Origin: CAVQCX01 sp050050175
Lineage (GTDB): Bacteria > Pseudomonadota > Gammaproteobacteria > Chromatiales > Chromatiaceae
Direction: 5' to 3'
Length of the DNA stretch: 7,073 nucleotides
NCBI GenBank assembly: GCA_050050175.1
Contig: JASFUT010000170.1
Location: 1-7,073, forward strand
Positions 1 to 4,971 of this stretch are shown here, one piece after another (positions within the stretch are counted from its first letter, which is position 1; each line of letters begins with the position of its first letter). The position numbers and the translations under genes were made by a program. Under the pieces are notes generated by a model that saw only the letters and a program-made list of their open reading frames with translations, had not been told where the DNA came from and ran no database searches.

Positions 1-23
1 GGCTAGCGCGCGACCTTCGACCG

Positions 24-36
24 CCGGCCCGGCCGG
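24..36. repeat. Short GC inverted repeat in the leader
   Basis: Arms CCGGCC (24-29) and GGCCGG (31-36) are perfectly complementary around a single C at position 30. In RNA the pairing could extend to 21-39 through a G-U pair. In such GC-rich DNA this could be chance; a regulatory role is only a possibility. Confidence 0.3.
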
Positions 37-75
37 TGGGACGCTCTGCAAGATCAAGGTGAGGCAACGCCGGAG

Positions 76-94
76 CCGAAACCGCGGGTTTCGG
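76..94. repeat. Perfect inverted repeat upstream of dsrA (8-bp arms)
   Basis: CCGAAACC (76-83) and GGTTTCGG (87-94) are exact reverse complements separated by GCG. The mixed-base arms (not pure G/C) make chance less likely than for the other local repeats. It ends 44 bp before the dsrA start and just precedes a weak TAGATT -10-like hexamer at 99-104. It could be an operator for a dimeric regulator or a 5' leader hairpin. Neither role is proven here. Confidence 0.5.
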
Positions 95-138
95 GCGGTA
101 GATTCTCAGAACTTCGGACAGTTAGGAGAACGAGCGAG

Positions 139-1386
139 ATGGCTATCGAAAAGCACCCTACTCCGATGATCGACCAGCTGGAGACCGGCCCCTGGCCGAG
201 CTTCATCTCGGGCATCAAGCGCCTGCGCGACCAGCACCAGGACGAGCGGATCAACCGGATGACCAACGACCTCCTCGGTCAGCTGGAGCATTCCTACGAG
301 ACCCGCAAGGGCTACTGGAAGGGCGGCACGGTGTCGGTCTACGGGTACGGGGGCGGTATCATTCCGCGCTTCTCCGAGGTCGGTAAGAGCTTTCCCACGT
401 CGAAGGAATTCCACACCCTGCGGGTCCAGCCTCCGGCCGGCAACCACTACACGACCGACATGCTCCGCCAGCTCGCCGACAGCTGGGAGAAGTGGGGCTC
501 GGGTCTGGTGACCTTCCACGGCCAGACCGGCAACATCATGTTCATCGGCACCGATACCAAGAACACCCAGCACTTCTTCGACGAGATCAACGACTACGGC
601 TGGGACCTCGGCGGCGCCGGCCCCTGCGTGCGGACCTCCATGTCCTGCGTGGGCGCCGCCCGCTGCGAGATGTCCTGCACCAACGAGCAGAAGGCCCATC
701 GCCTGCTGGTGAACAACTTCACCGACGACGTCCATCGCCCGGCCCTGCCGTACAAGTTCAAGTTCAAGATCTCCGGCTGCCCCAACGATTGCCAGAACGC
801 CATCGAGCGTGCCGACTTCGCGGTGATCGGCACCTGGCGCGACGACATGAAGGTGGACCAGGAAGAGGTCAAGGCCTTCGTCGGCCGCAAGGGGCGCCAG
901 TACGTCATAGACAACGTCATCACCCGCTGCCCTACCAACGCCCTGTCCCTGAACGACGACGACACGCTCGCCGTCAACAACAAGGACTGCGTGCGCTGCA
1001 TGCACTGCCTGAACGTCATGCCCAAGGCCCTGCATCCGGGCGACGACAGGGGCGTGACCATCCTCATCGGCGGCAAGCGCACCCTGAAGATCGGCGACCT
1101 CATGGGCACCGTGATCGTTCCCTTCAAGAAGCTCGAGAGCGATGAGGACTGGGAGTCCCTGGTCGAGATGGCCGAAGAGACCATCGACTTCTGGGCCGAG
1201 AACGCCCTCGAGCACGAGCGCTGCGGCGAGATGATCGAGCGCATCGGCCTGGTCAACTTCCTAGAGGGCATCGGTGTCGATCCCGATCCCAACATGGTCA
1301 GCGATCCCCGTCAGAGCTCCTACGTCCGCATGGACGGCTGGGACGAGGCCGCCGAGGCCTACTTCGCCAAGAAGGCCGAGGCCTGA
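139..1386 (+). CDS. dsrA: Reverse dissimilatory sulfite reductase, alpha subunit DsrA
   Basis: Catalytic alpha subunit of the cytoplasmic alpha2beta2 siroheme sulfite reductase; in sulfur oxidisers it runs in reverse, releasing sulfite from DsrC-bound sulfur. The 415-aa length is normal for the family. Siroheme/[4Fe-4S] ligand motifs are intact: C170-X5-C176 and C214-X3-C218. The inserted ferredoxin domain supplies C264 (RCPTNAL) plus C284, C287 and C290 (DCVRCMHCLNVMPKAL), a strong DsrA signature. The C-terminal part (about 340-380) is the helical GEMIERIG-LVNFLEGIG region shared by DsrA proteins. The ATG at 139 is preceded by AGGAG at 124-128 and gives the expected MAIEKHPTPMIDQLE-type N-terminus. 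The gene ends with tandem stops TGA TAG (1384-1389). It is followed by dsrB after an unusually roomy 117-bp gap. Assignment as the oxidative type rests on the neighbours dsrEFH and dsrL. Confidence 0.98.
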   Translation: MAIEKHPTPMIDQLETGPWPSFISGIKRLRDQHQDERINRMTNDLLGQLEHSYETRKGYWKGGTVSVYGYGGGIIPRFSEVGKSFPTSKEFHTLRVQPPAGNHYTTDMLRQLADSWEKWGSGLVTFHGQTGNIMFIGTDTKNTQHFFDEINDYGWDLGGAGPCVRTSMSCVGAARCEMSCTNEQKAHRLLVNNFTDDVHRPALPYKFKFKISGCPNDCQNAIERADFAVIGTWRDDMKVDQEEVKAFVGRKGRQYVIDNVITRCPTNALSLNDDDTLAVNNKDCVRCMHCLNVMPKALHPGDDRGVTILIGGKRTLKIGDLMGTVIVPFKKLESDEDWESLVEMAEETIDFWAENALEHERCGEMIERIGLVNFLEGIGVDPDPNMVSDPRQSSYVRMDGWDEAAEAYFAKKAEA

Positions 1387-1503
1387 TAGGGCCTGTGTGA
1401 GACCTTCGGTGCCGGGGCGCGCGCCCCGGCAGCGGGGGGTCTTTGAGCCCGCCTCGAAGACCCTGTTCGGATTGATGAAATTACGTGATCTCTGGAGGTA
1501 ACG
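1387..1503 (+). other. dsrA-dsrB intergenic spacer
   Basis: A 117-bp non-coding gap between genes for two subunits needed in equal amounts; neighbouring gaps around dsrEFH are only 10-14 bp. It contains a 22-nt palindrome (1410-1431), then a G-rich stretch (1433-1439), and ends in a strong ribosome binding site GGAGG at 1494-1498, 5 nt before the dsrB ATG. No convincing promoter or tRNA-like element was seen. Confidence 0.6.
1410..1431. repeat. Perfect 22-nt GC palindrome, possible mRNA hairpin between dsrA and dsrB
   Basis: Positions 1410-1420 (TGCCGGGGCGC) are the exact reverse complement of 1421-1431, with no spacer. As RNA it could fold into a stem of about 9 bp closed by a GCGC loop. 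It is not followed by a T-run (next bases GCGGGGGGTCTTTG), so it does not look like an intrinsic terminator. A role in mRNA processing or stability, or protein binding as a DNA palindrome, are the options; none is demonstrated. Confidence 0.6.
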
Positions 1504-2580
1504 ATGGCGATGCAAGACATGCGTGAGCCGATCGAGTCGGGGTGCCCGGACGGTTTCCAGTACATGCACCCGGTAATGCGCCGGAACTACGGTCTGTGGA
1601 AGTACCACGAGCATCCGCGCCCCGGCGTGCTCAAGCACGTCGCCTACGGCGGCGACGAGTGCTGGACCGTCAAGGCCGGCACCCAGCGCATCCTCGACGT
1701 GTTCACGCTGCGCAAGCTCTGTGACATCGGTGACCAGTATGCCGACGGTCACGTGCGCTTCACCATCCGCTCGAACATCGAGTACATGGTCACCGACGAG
1801 GCCAGGGTTCAGCCTCTGATCGACGCCCTGGAGGAGGCCGGCTTCATCGTCGGCGGAACCCAGAACTCGGTGACGATGATCTCCCACACCCAGGGCTGGC
1901 TGCACTGCGACATCCCGGGTACCGACGCCTCCGGCGTGGTCAAGGCGATGATGGACGAGCTCATCGACGAGTTCAAAAACGCCAACATGCCCAACCGGGT
2001 GCACATGACCACCTCCTGCTGTCAGATCAACTGCGGCGGCCAGGGCGACATCGCCATCAACGTGCAGCACACCAAGCCGCCCAAGATCAACCACGATCTG
2101 GTGGCCAACGTGTGCGAGCGCCCCTCCGTGGTGGCGCGCTGCCCGGTCGCGGCCATCCGACCCGCCATGGTCAACGGCAAGCCCTCCCTGGAGGTGGACG
2201 AGAAGAAGTGCATCTGCTGCGGTGCCTGCTTCCCGCCGTGCCCGCCGATGCAGATCAACGACGCCGAGCACACCAAGCTGGCCATCTGGGTGGGCGGCAA
2301 CCACTCCAACGCCCGCGGCAAGCCGACCTTCCAGAAGCTCGTGGCGGCCGGCATCCCGAACAACCCGCCGCGCTGGCCCGAGGCGACCGCAATCGTCAAG
2401 CGCATCCTCAAGGCCTACAAGGAGGGCGCGCGTGACTGGGAGCGGATCAACGAGTGGATCGAGCGCATCGGCTGGCCCCGCTTCTTCGAGCAGGTCGAGC
2501 TGCCGTTCACCAAGTACCACATCGACAACTGGCGCGGTGCCCGCCGCTCGCTGAATTCCTCGACCCACATTCGCTTCTGA
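1504..2580 (+). CDS. dsrB: Reverse dissimilatory sulfite reductase, beta subunit DsrB
   Basis: Beta subunit of siroheme sulfite reductase, partner of DsrA in the alpha2beta2 enzyme and the subunit that forms the functional siroheme site where the DsrC C-terminal arm docks in known structures. The 358-aa length is typical. Siroheme/[4Fe-4S] ligands are C135 (GWLHC), C172, C173 and C177 (SCCQINCGGQGD). The inserted ferredoxin domain contains C213 (ARCPVAAI) and C236, C239, C242 and C246 (CICCGACFPPCPPM). The N-terminal part matches DsrB (ESGCPDGFQYMHPVMRRNYGLWKYHEHPRPGV region, residues 11-42). Start ATG at 1504 has GGAGG at 1494-1498. It is followed within 14 bp by dsrE, and no dsrD-like gene lies between or after, which supports an oxidative rather than reductive pathway. 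Confidence 0.98.
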   Translation: MAMQDMREPIESGCPDGFQYMHPVMRRNYGLWKYHEHPRPGVLKHVAYGGDECWTVKAGTQRILDVFTLRKLCDIGDQYADGHVRFTIRSNIEYMVTDEARVQPLIDALEEAGFIVGGTQNSVTMISHTQGWLHCDIPGTDASGVVKAMMDELIDEFKNANMPNRVHMTTSCCQINCGGQGDIAINVQHTKPPKINHDLVANVCERPSVVARCPVAAIRPAMVNGKPSLEVDEKKCICCGACFPPCPPMQINDAEHTKLAIWVGGNHSNARGKPTFQKLVAAGIPNNPPRWPEATAIVKRILKAYKEGARDWERINEWIERIGWPRFFEQVELPFTKYHIDNWRGARRSLNSSTHIRF

Positions 2581-2582
2581 AT

Positions 2583-2587
2583 CGGAG
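2583..2587 (+). promoter_or_regulatory. Ribosome binding site deciding the dsrE start
   Basis: CGGAG lies 7 nt before ATG 2595 but only 4 nt before the in-frame TTG at 2592, so the ATG is the better start. It also makes the catalytic cysteine residue 78, as in A. vinosum DsrE. Confidence 0.6.
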
Positions 2588-2594
2588 TTGATTG

Positions 2595-2987
2595 ATGAAG
2601 TTAACGATCCAGGTCAACGAGGGCCCCTATCAGCATCAGGCGGCCGACAGTGCCTACCACTTCACCAAGGCGGCACTGGAGAAGGGACACGAGATCTTCC
2701 GGGTCTTCTTCTACCACGACGGTGTCAACAACGGCACCCGGCTGACCACTCCGCCCCAGGACGACCGCCATATCGTCAACCGCTGGAGCGAGCTGGCGGA
2801 GCAGCACGGCCTGGACATGGTCGTCTGCGTGGCCGCGGCCCAGCGCCGCGGCATCGTTGACGACGGCGAGGCGCAGCGCAACGGCAAGGATGCCACCAAC
2901 ATCGCGCCGGGCTTCCGCATATCGGGCCTCGGACAGCTGGTCGAGGGCGCCATCCAGAGCGACCGGCTGGTCGTGTTCGGAGACTGA
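2595..2987 (+). CDS. dsrE: DsrE, catalytic subunit of the DsrEFH sulfurtransferase
   Basis: Cytoplasmic sulfur-trafficking subunit of the DsrE2F2H2 hexamer (homologous to TusD of TusBCD). In A. vinosum Cys78 carries persulfide sulfur and passes it on to DsrC. Here, starting at ATG 2595, the protein is 130 aa and has C78 in DMVVCVAAAQRRGI, exactly the expected position and context. The N-terminal KLTIQVNEGPY-QHQAADSAYHF and FFYHDGV motifs are typical of the DsrE/F-like alpha/beta fold. An in-frame TTG one codon upstream is a less likely start. Tightly packed between dsrB (14 bp) and dsrF (10 bp), so translation is probably coupled. The presence of DsrEFH is a marker of oxidative Dsr pathways. 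Confidence 0.97.
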   Translation: MKLTIQVNEGPYQHQAADSAYHFTKAALEKGHEIFRVFFYHDGVNNGTRLTTPPQDDRHIVNRWSELAEQHGLDMVVCVAAAQRRGIVDDGEAQRNGKDATNIAPGFRISGLGQLVEGAIQSDRLVVFGD

Positions 2988-2992
2988 GGAGG
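2987..2992 (+). promoter_or_regulatory. dsrF ribosome binding site overlapping the dsrE stop
   Basis: AGGAGG at 2987-2992 starts on the last base of the dsrE TGA (2985-2987) and sits 5 nt before ATG 2998. This fixes the dsrF start at 2998, although the frame stays open further upstream, and implies coupled translation of dsrE and dsrF. Confidence 0.75.
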
Positions 2993-2997
2993 GGATC

Positions 2998-3405
2998 ATG
3001 TCCACAGTCAAGAAGTTCATGTACGTGAACCGCAAGGCGCCCTACGGCACCATCTACGCCTGGGAGGCCCTCGAAGTGGTCCTGATCGGCGCCGCCTTCG
3101 AGCAGAACGTGAGCCTGGCCTTCATCGACGACGGCGTCTACGAGCTCGTCAAGGGCCAGGACACCAAGGGCATCGGCATGAAGAACTTCTCGCCGACCTA
3201 TGCGGCCCTGGGCGACTACGACGTGAACCAGATCTACGTCGAGAAGGAGTCGCTCGAGGAGCGGGGCCTGACCCTGGAAGACCTGCAGCACCTCACCTGG
3301 GAAGACGAGGACGAGGACTGGGCCGAGAAGGACTCTATCCACCTGGTCAGCCGGGCGGAGATGGCCGAGCTGTTTGCCGGCCAGGACGTGCTGTTCAACT
3401 TCTGA
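2998..3405 (+). CDS. dsrF: DsrF, subunit of the DsrEFH sulfurtransferase
   Basis: Structural subunit of the DsrEFH hexamer (TusC relative). The 135-aa protein begins MSTVKKFMYVNRKAPYGTIY, close to known DsrF, and carries the LAFIDDGVYELVKGQDTKGIGMKNFSPTY core (about residues 40-68). No cysteine is present anywhere in the protein, consistent with the view that the sulfur-handling cysteines of the complex are in DsrE and DsrH. An Asp/Glu-rich stretch (WEDEDEDWAEKD, around residues 101-112) is notably acidic. The frame is open upstream of 2998, but that segment overlaps dsrE, and a perfect AGGAGG selects ATG 2998. The IDDGVY motif recurs as IEDGVY in DsrH, reflecting shared ancestry of the three subunits. 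Confidence 0.97.
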   Translation: MSTVKKFMYVNRKAPYGTIYAWEALEVVLIGAAFEQNVSLAFIDDGVYELVKGQDTKGIGMKNFSPTYAALGDYDVNQIYVEKESLEERGLTLEDLQHLTWEDEDEDWAEKDSIHLVSRAEMAELFAGQDVLFNF

Positions 3406-3407
3406 GG

Positions 3408-3412
3408 GGAGG
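3408..3412 (+). promoter_or_regulatory. dsrH ribosome binding site
   Basis: GGAGG, 6 nt before ATG 3419, three bases after the dsrF stop (3403-3405). It selects 3419 over the longer in-frame TTG start at 3374, which lies inside dsrF, and places the conserved DsrH cysteine at residue 20. Confidence 0.7.
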
Positions 3413-3418
3413 AAAGAC

Positions 3419-3718
3419 ATGTCGATGCTGCATCTGGTGAACAAATCCCCTTACGAGCGCAACAGCCTGAGCACCTGTGTCGGTTACGTTCAGCAGGGCG
3501 ATGCCGTTCTGCTCATAGAGGACGGCGTCTACGCCGCCATGAAGGGGGGCTCCGCCGCCGCCGAGGTGCAGGGCCTGAGCGATGTCTCGGTGCTCGGCCC
3601 GGATCTGGCCGCGCGCGGCATAAGCGAGGACAGGTTGGTGGAGGGCGTCAAGGTCGTCGACTATGCCGGCTTCGTTGACCTGGTCGAGGCCAAGGACAAG
3701 GTGCAGTCCTGGCTGTAG
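3419..3718 (+). CDS. dsrH: DsrH, subunit of the DsrEFH sulfurtransferase
   Basis: Smallest subunit of the DsrEFH hexamer (TusB relative), 99 aa here, close to the roughly 100 aa of known DsrH. The protein opens MSMLHLVNKSPYERNSLSTC, with conserved Cys20 at the position known in A. vinosum. The AVLLIEDGVYAAMKG motif (about residues 29-43) is the family core. A longer in-frame reading from TTG 3374 would add 15 residues encoded inside dsrF and is rejected. A second in-frame ATG two codons downstream (3425) is possible but farther from the ribosome binding site. It lies 13 bp after dsrF and 44 bp before dsrC. Confidence 0.96.
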   Translation: MSMLHLVNKSPYERNSLSTCVGYVQQGDAVLLIEDGVYAAMKGGSAAAEVQGLSDVSVLGPDLAARGISEDRLVEGVKVVDYAGFVDLVEAKDKVQSWL

Positions 3719-3762
3719 GCCACCGGAAATTTATTCAGTTTGAGCGAAGAGGAGAGATCCAA
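3719..3762 (+). promoter_or_regulatory. dsrH-dsrC gap: AT-richer segment, possible secondary promoter area and dsrC ribosome binding site
   Basis: The segment 3726-3742 (GAAATTTATTCAGTTTG) is distinctly AT-rich within a very GC-rich operon. AGGAG at 3750-3754 is the dsrC ribosome binding site, 8 nt before ATG 3763. RT-PCR work in A. vinosum indicated that dsrC is additionally expressed from an internal promoter, so this gap or the end of dsrH is where one would look. The best -10-like hexamer (TTTATT, 3730-3735) lacks a good -35, so no defined promoter is claimed. Low AT-rich structure near the start may alternatively just favour strong translation. Confidence 0.4.
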
Positions 3763-4095
3763 ATGCCTATCGAAGTGAACGGAAAGACCCTGGAGACGGA
3801 CGAAGAGGGCTACCTCGCCAACATCAACGAGTGGGAGCCGGGCGTCGCCGACGTGATGGCCAAGGAAGACGGCGTCGACCTGAACGACGAGCACTGGGAG
3901 ATCATCAACTTCCTGCGTGAGTACTACGAGGAGTACCAGATCGCCCCGGCCGTTCGCGTGCTCACCAAGGCGGTCGGCAAGAAGCTTGGCAAGGACAAGG
4001 GCAACAGCAAGTACCTGTACTCCCTGTTCCCGTACGGTCCGGCCAAGCAGGCCTGCCGCTACGCCGGTCTCCCCAAGCCGACCGGCTGCGTCTGA
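3763..4095 (+). CDS. dsrC: DsrC, sulfur carrier protein and Dsr substrate
   Basis: Small cytoplasmic sulfur carrier that receives sulfur from DsrEFH and presents it to DsrAB on a flexible C-terminal arm. The 110-aa protein ends QACRYAGLPKPTGCV: both redox cysteines are present, C98 and the penultimate C109, separated by 10 residues. This is the true DsrC signature; TusE-type homologues keep only the last cysteine. The GKDKGNSKYLYSLFP segment (about 76-90) is the insertion that also distinguishes DsrC from TusE. The N-terminus (PIEVNGKTLETDEEGYL) and the WEIINFLREYYEEYQIAPAVRVLTKAV helix-turn-helix-like region (45-71) are typical. A. vinosum DsrC has been reported to bind DNA, so an autoregulatory role is conceivable. 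Flanked by an AT-rich gap upstream and a strong hairpin downstream. Confidence 0.98.
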   Translation: MPIEVNGKTLETDEEGYLANINEWEPGVADVMAKEDGVDLNDEHWEIINFLREYYEEYQIAPAVRVLTKAVGKKLGKDKGNSKYLYSLFPYGPAKQACRYAGLPKPTGCV

Positions 4096-4112
4096 CCGGG
4101 ACGTCTTAACCG

Positions 4113-4144
4113 CGGCGCGCGGGGGCGACCAGCCCCCGCCGCCG
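4113..4144 (+). other. Stable hairpin 3' of dsrC (dsrC-dsrM gap)
   Basis: GCGGGGGC (4119-4126) pairs perfectly with GCCCCCGC (4132-4139) around the loop GACCA. The stem continues, past one bulged C at 4118, with CGGCG (4113-4117) pairing with CGCCG (4140-4144), giving 13 base pairs in all. It begins 17 nt after the dsrC stop. No T-run follows (GGATCGTCAAG), so a canonical intrinsic terminator is unlikely. A 3'-end stabilising or processing hairpin that raises dsrC mRNA relative to dsrMKL is the favoured inference. Confidence 0.6.
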
Positions 4145-4178
4145 GGATCGTCAAGCGACTGTCGAGGGTATCGGAAAC

Positions 4179-4919
4179 ATGGCGTTTCTGACGGCGGCCT
4201 TTGCCGCACTGTTCTACGCGGCCTTCATCCTTCTGGTGGTCGGCCTTGGCTGGAAAATCTACCAGTTCGCCAGCACTCCGGCGCCGCTGAAGATTCCCAC
4301 CACACCCGCGCCGACCACCCGCAGCGGGGTGGTCATGCGCATGTTCCGGGAGGTGGTGTTCTTCGAGAGCCTGTTCAAGTCCACCAAGTGGACCTGGCTG
4401 TTCGGCTGGCTGTTCCACCTGGCCCTGTTTGCCGTGCTCTTCCGGCATCTGCGCTACTTCCAGGACCCCGTGTGGGCGCCCGTGGCCTGGGTCTCCCCCG
4501 TGCTCAAGTACATGGCCTTCGCCATGATCATCGGTCTGCTCGGCCTGTGGGGGCGGCGCCTGTTCGTCGACCGGGTGCGCTACATCTCGGCGCCGTCGGA
4601 CCACCTGATGCTGCTCCTGCTGCTGGTGATCGGCACGAGCGGCGCGCTGATGACCTTCGTCTCCCATACCGACATCGTGGCGGTGAAGGGCTTCTTCCGC
4701 GGCCTGATGACCTTCAGCTGGGGCTCCATGCCGGGCATCCCGGCCGACCCGATCCTGCTGGTGCACCTGCTGGCGGTGGCCGTGCTGATGATCATCTTCC
4801 CGGTGAGCAAGCTGCTCCATGCTCCGGGGGTCTTCTTCAGCCCGACCCGCAACCAGGTCGACGACCCGCGCGAGCGGCGCCACATCGCGGACTGGGCGCG
4901 TCGCCTGGAGCAGCAGTAG
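4179..4919 (+). CDS. dsrM: DsrM, NarI-like membrane cytochrome b of the DsrMKJOP complex
   Basis: Integral membrane diheme cytochrome b subunit, related to NarI of nitrate reductase, thought to exchange electrons between the quinone pool and DsrK. The 246-aa protein shows about five hydrophobic spans: 5-25, 74-92, 108-124, 141-160 and 192-213. Histidines in or near these spans (H80 and H90 in WLFHLALFAVLFRHLRYF, H142, H163, H196 and H214) are candidate heme b ligands; NarI-type pairing would involve ones such as H80/H90 and H196/H214. GTSGALMTFV and IIFPVSKLLHAPGVFFSPTRNQVDDPR are recognisable DsrM/NarI-family stretches. ATG 4179 has GAGGGT at 4164-4169, nine bases upstream. It follows dsrC after 83 bp containing a hairpin and precedes dsrK by 52 bp. 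DsrJ, DsrO and DsrP would be expected after dsrL, outside the window. Confidence 0.95.
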   Translation: MAFLTAAFAALFYAAFILLVVGLGWKIYQFASTPAPLKIPTTPAPTTRSGVVMRMFREVVFFESLFKSTKWTWLFGWLFHLALFAVLFRHLRYFQDPVWAPVAWVSPVLKYMAFAMIIGLLGLWGRRLFVDRVRYISAPSDHLMLLLLLVIGTSGALMTFVSHTDIVAVKGFFRGLMTFSWGSMPGIPADPILLVHLLAVAVLMIIFPVSKLLHAPGVFFSPTRNQVDDPRERRHIADWARRLEQQ

Positions 4920-4971
4920 CAGACGCGCGCAGACAACGGATAGCCGGCTCAAGCCCTGACGAGGTCCACTA

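Larger units (their letters stand above)
1..138 (+). promoter_or_regulatory. dsr operon leader / presumed promoter region
   Basis: No credible gene lies here, and the sequence immediately precedes dsrA, the usual first gene of the operon, so the main promoter should be here or just upstream of the window. No convincing sigma-70 pair is visible. The best -10-like hexamer is TAGATT at 99-104 (4 of 6 consensus), with a poor -35 equivalent that falls in the inverted repeat at 76-94. The dsrA ribosome binding site AGGAG is at 124-128, 10 nt before the ATG. In A. vinosum dsr expression is induced by reduced sulfur compounds; no regulator site can be assigned from sequence alone. Confidence 0.45.

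Noticed and set aside
106..1215. Antisense open frame of 369 codons opposite dsrA
   Set aside because: Shadow of the well-supported dsrA coding sequence in GC-rich DNA; no recognisable protein family.
1410..1440. Intrinsic terminator between dsrA and dsrB
   Set aside because: The palindrome is followed by a G-run and only three consecutive T's, and terminating between the two enzyme subunits makes no biological sense.
1261..2568. Long antisense open frame (435 codons) opposite dsrB and the end of dsrA
   Set aside because: It mirrors dsrB almost exactly, its translation is low-complexity (rich in Gly, Val, Leu, Asp, His) with no recognisable domain, and such frames arise from GC-biased third codon positions.
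2581..2600. A dsrD gene after dsrB, which would indicate sulfite reduction
   Set aside because: dsrE begins 14 bp after dsrB and no DsrD-like frame is present in the window.
4113..4150. Intrinsic terminator after dsrC
   Set aside because: The stem is strong but no T-run follows; a stability or processing hairpin fits better.
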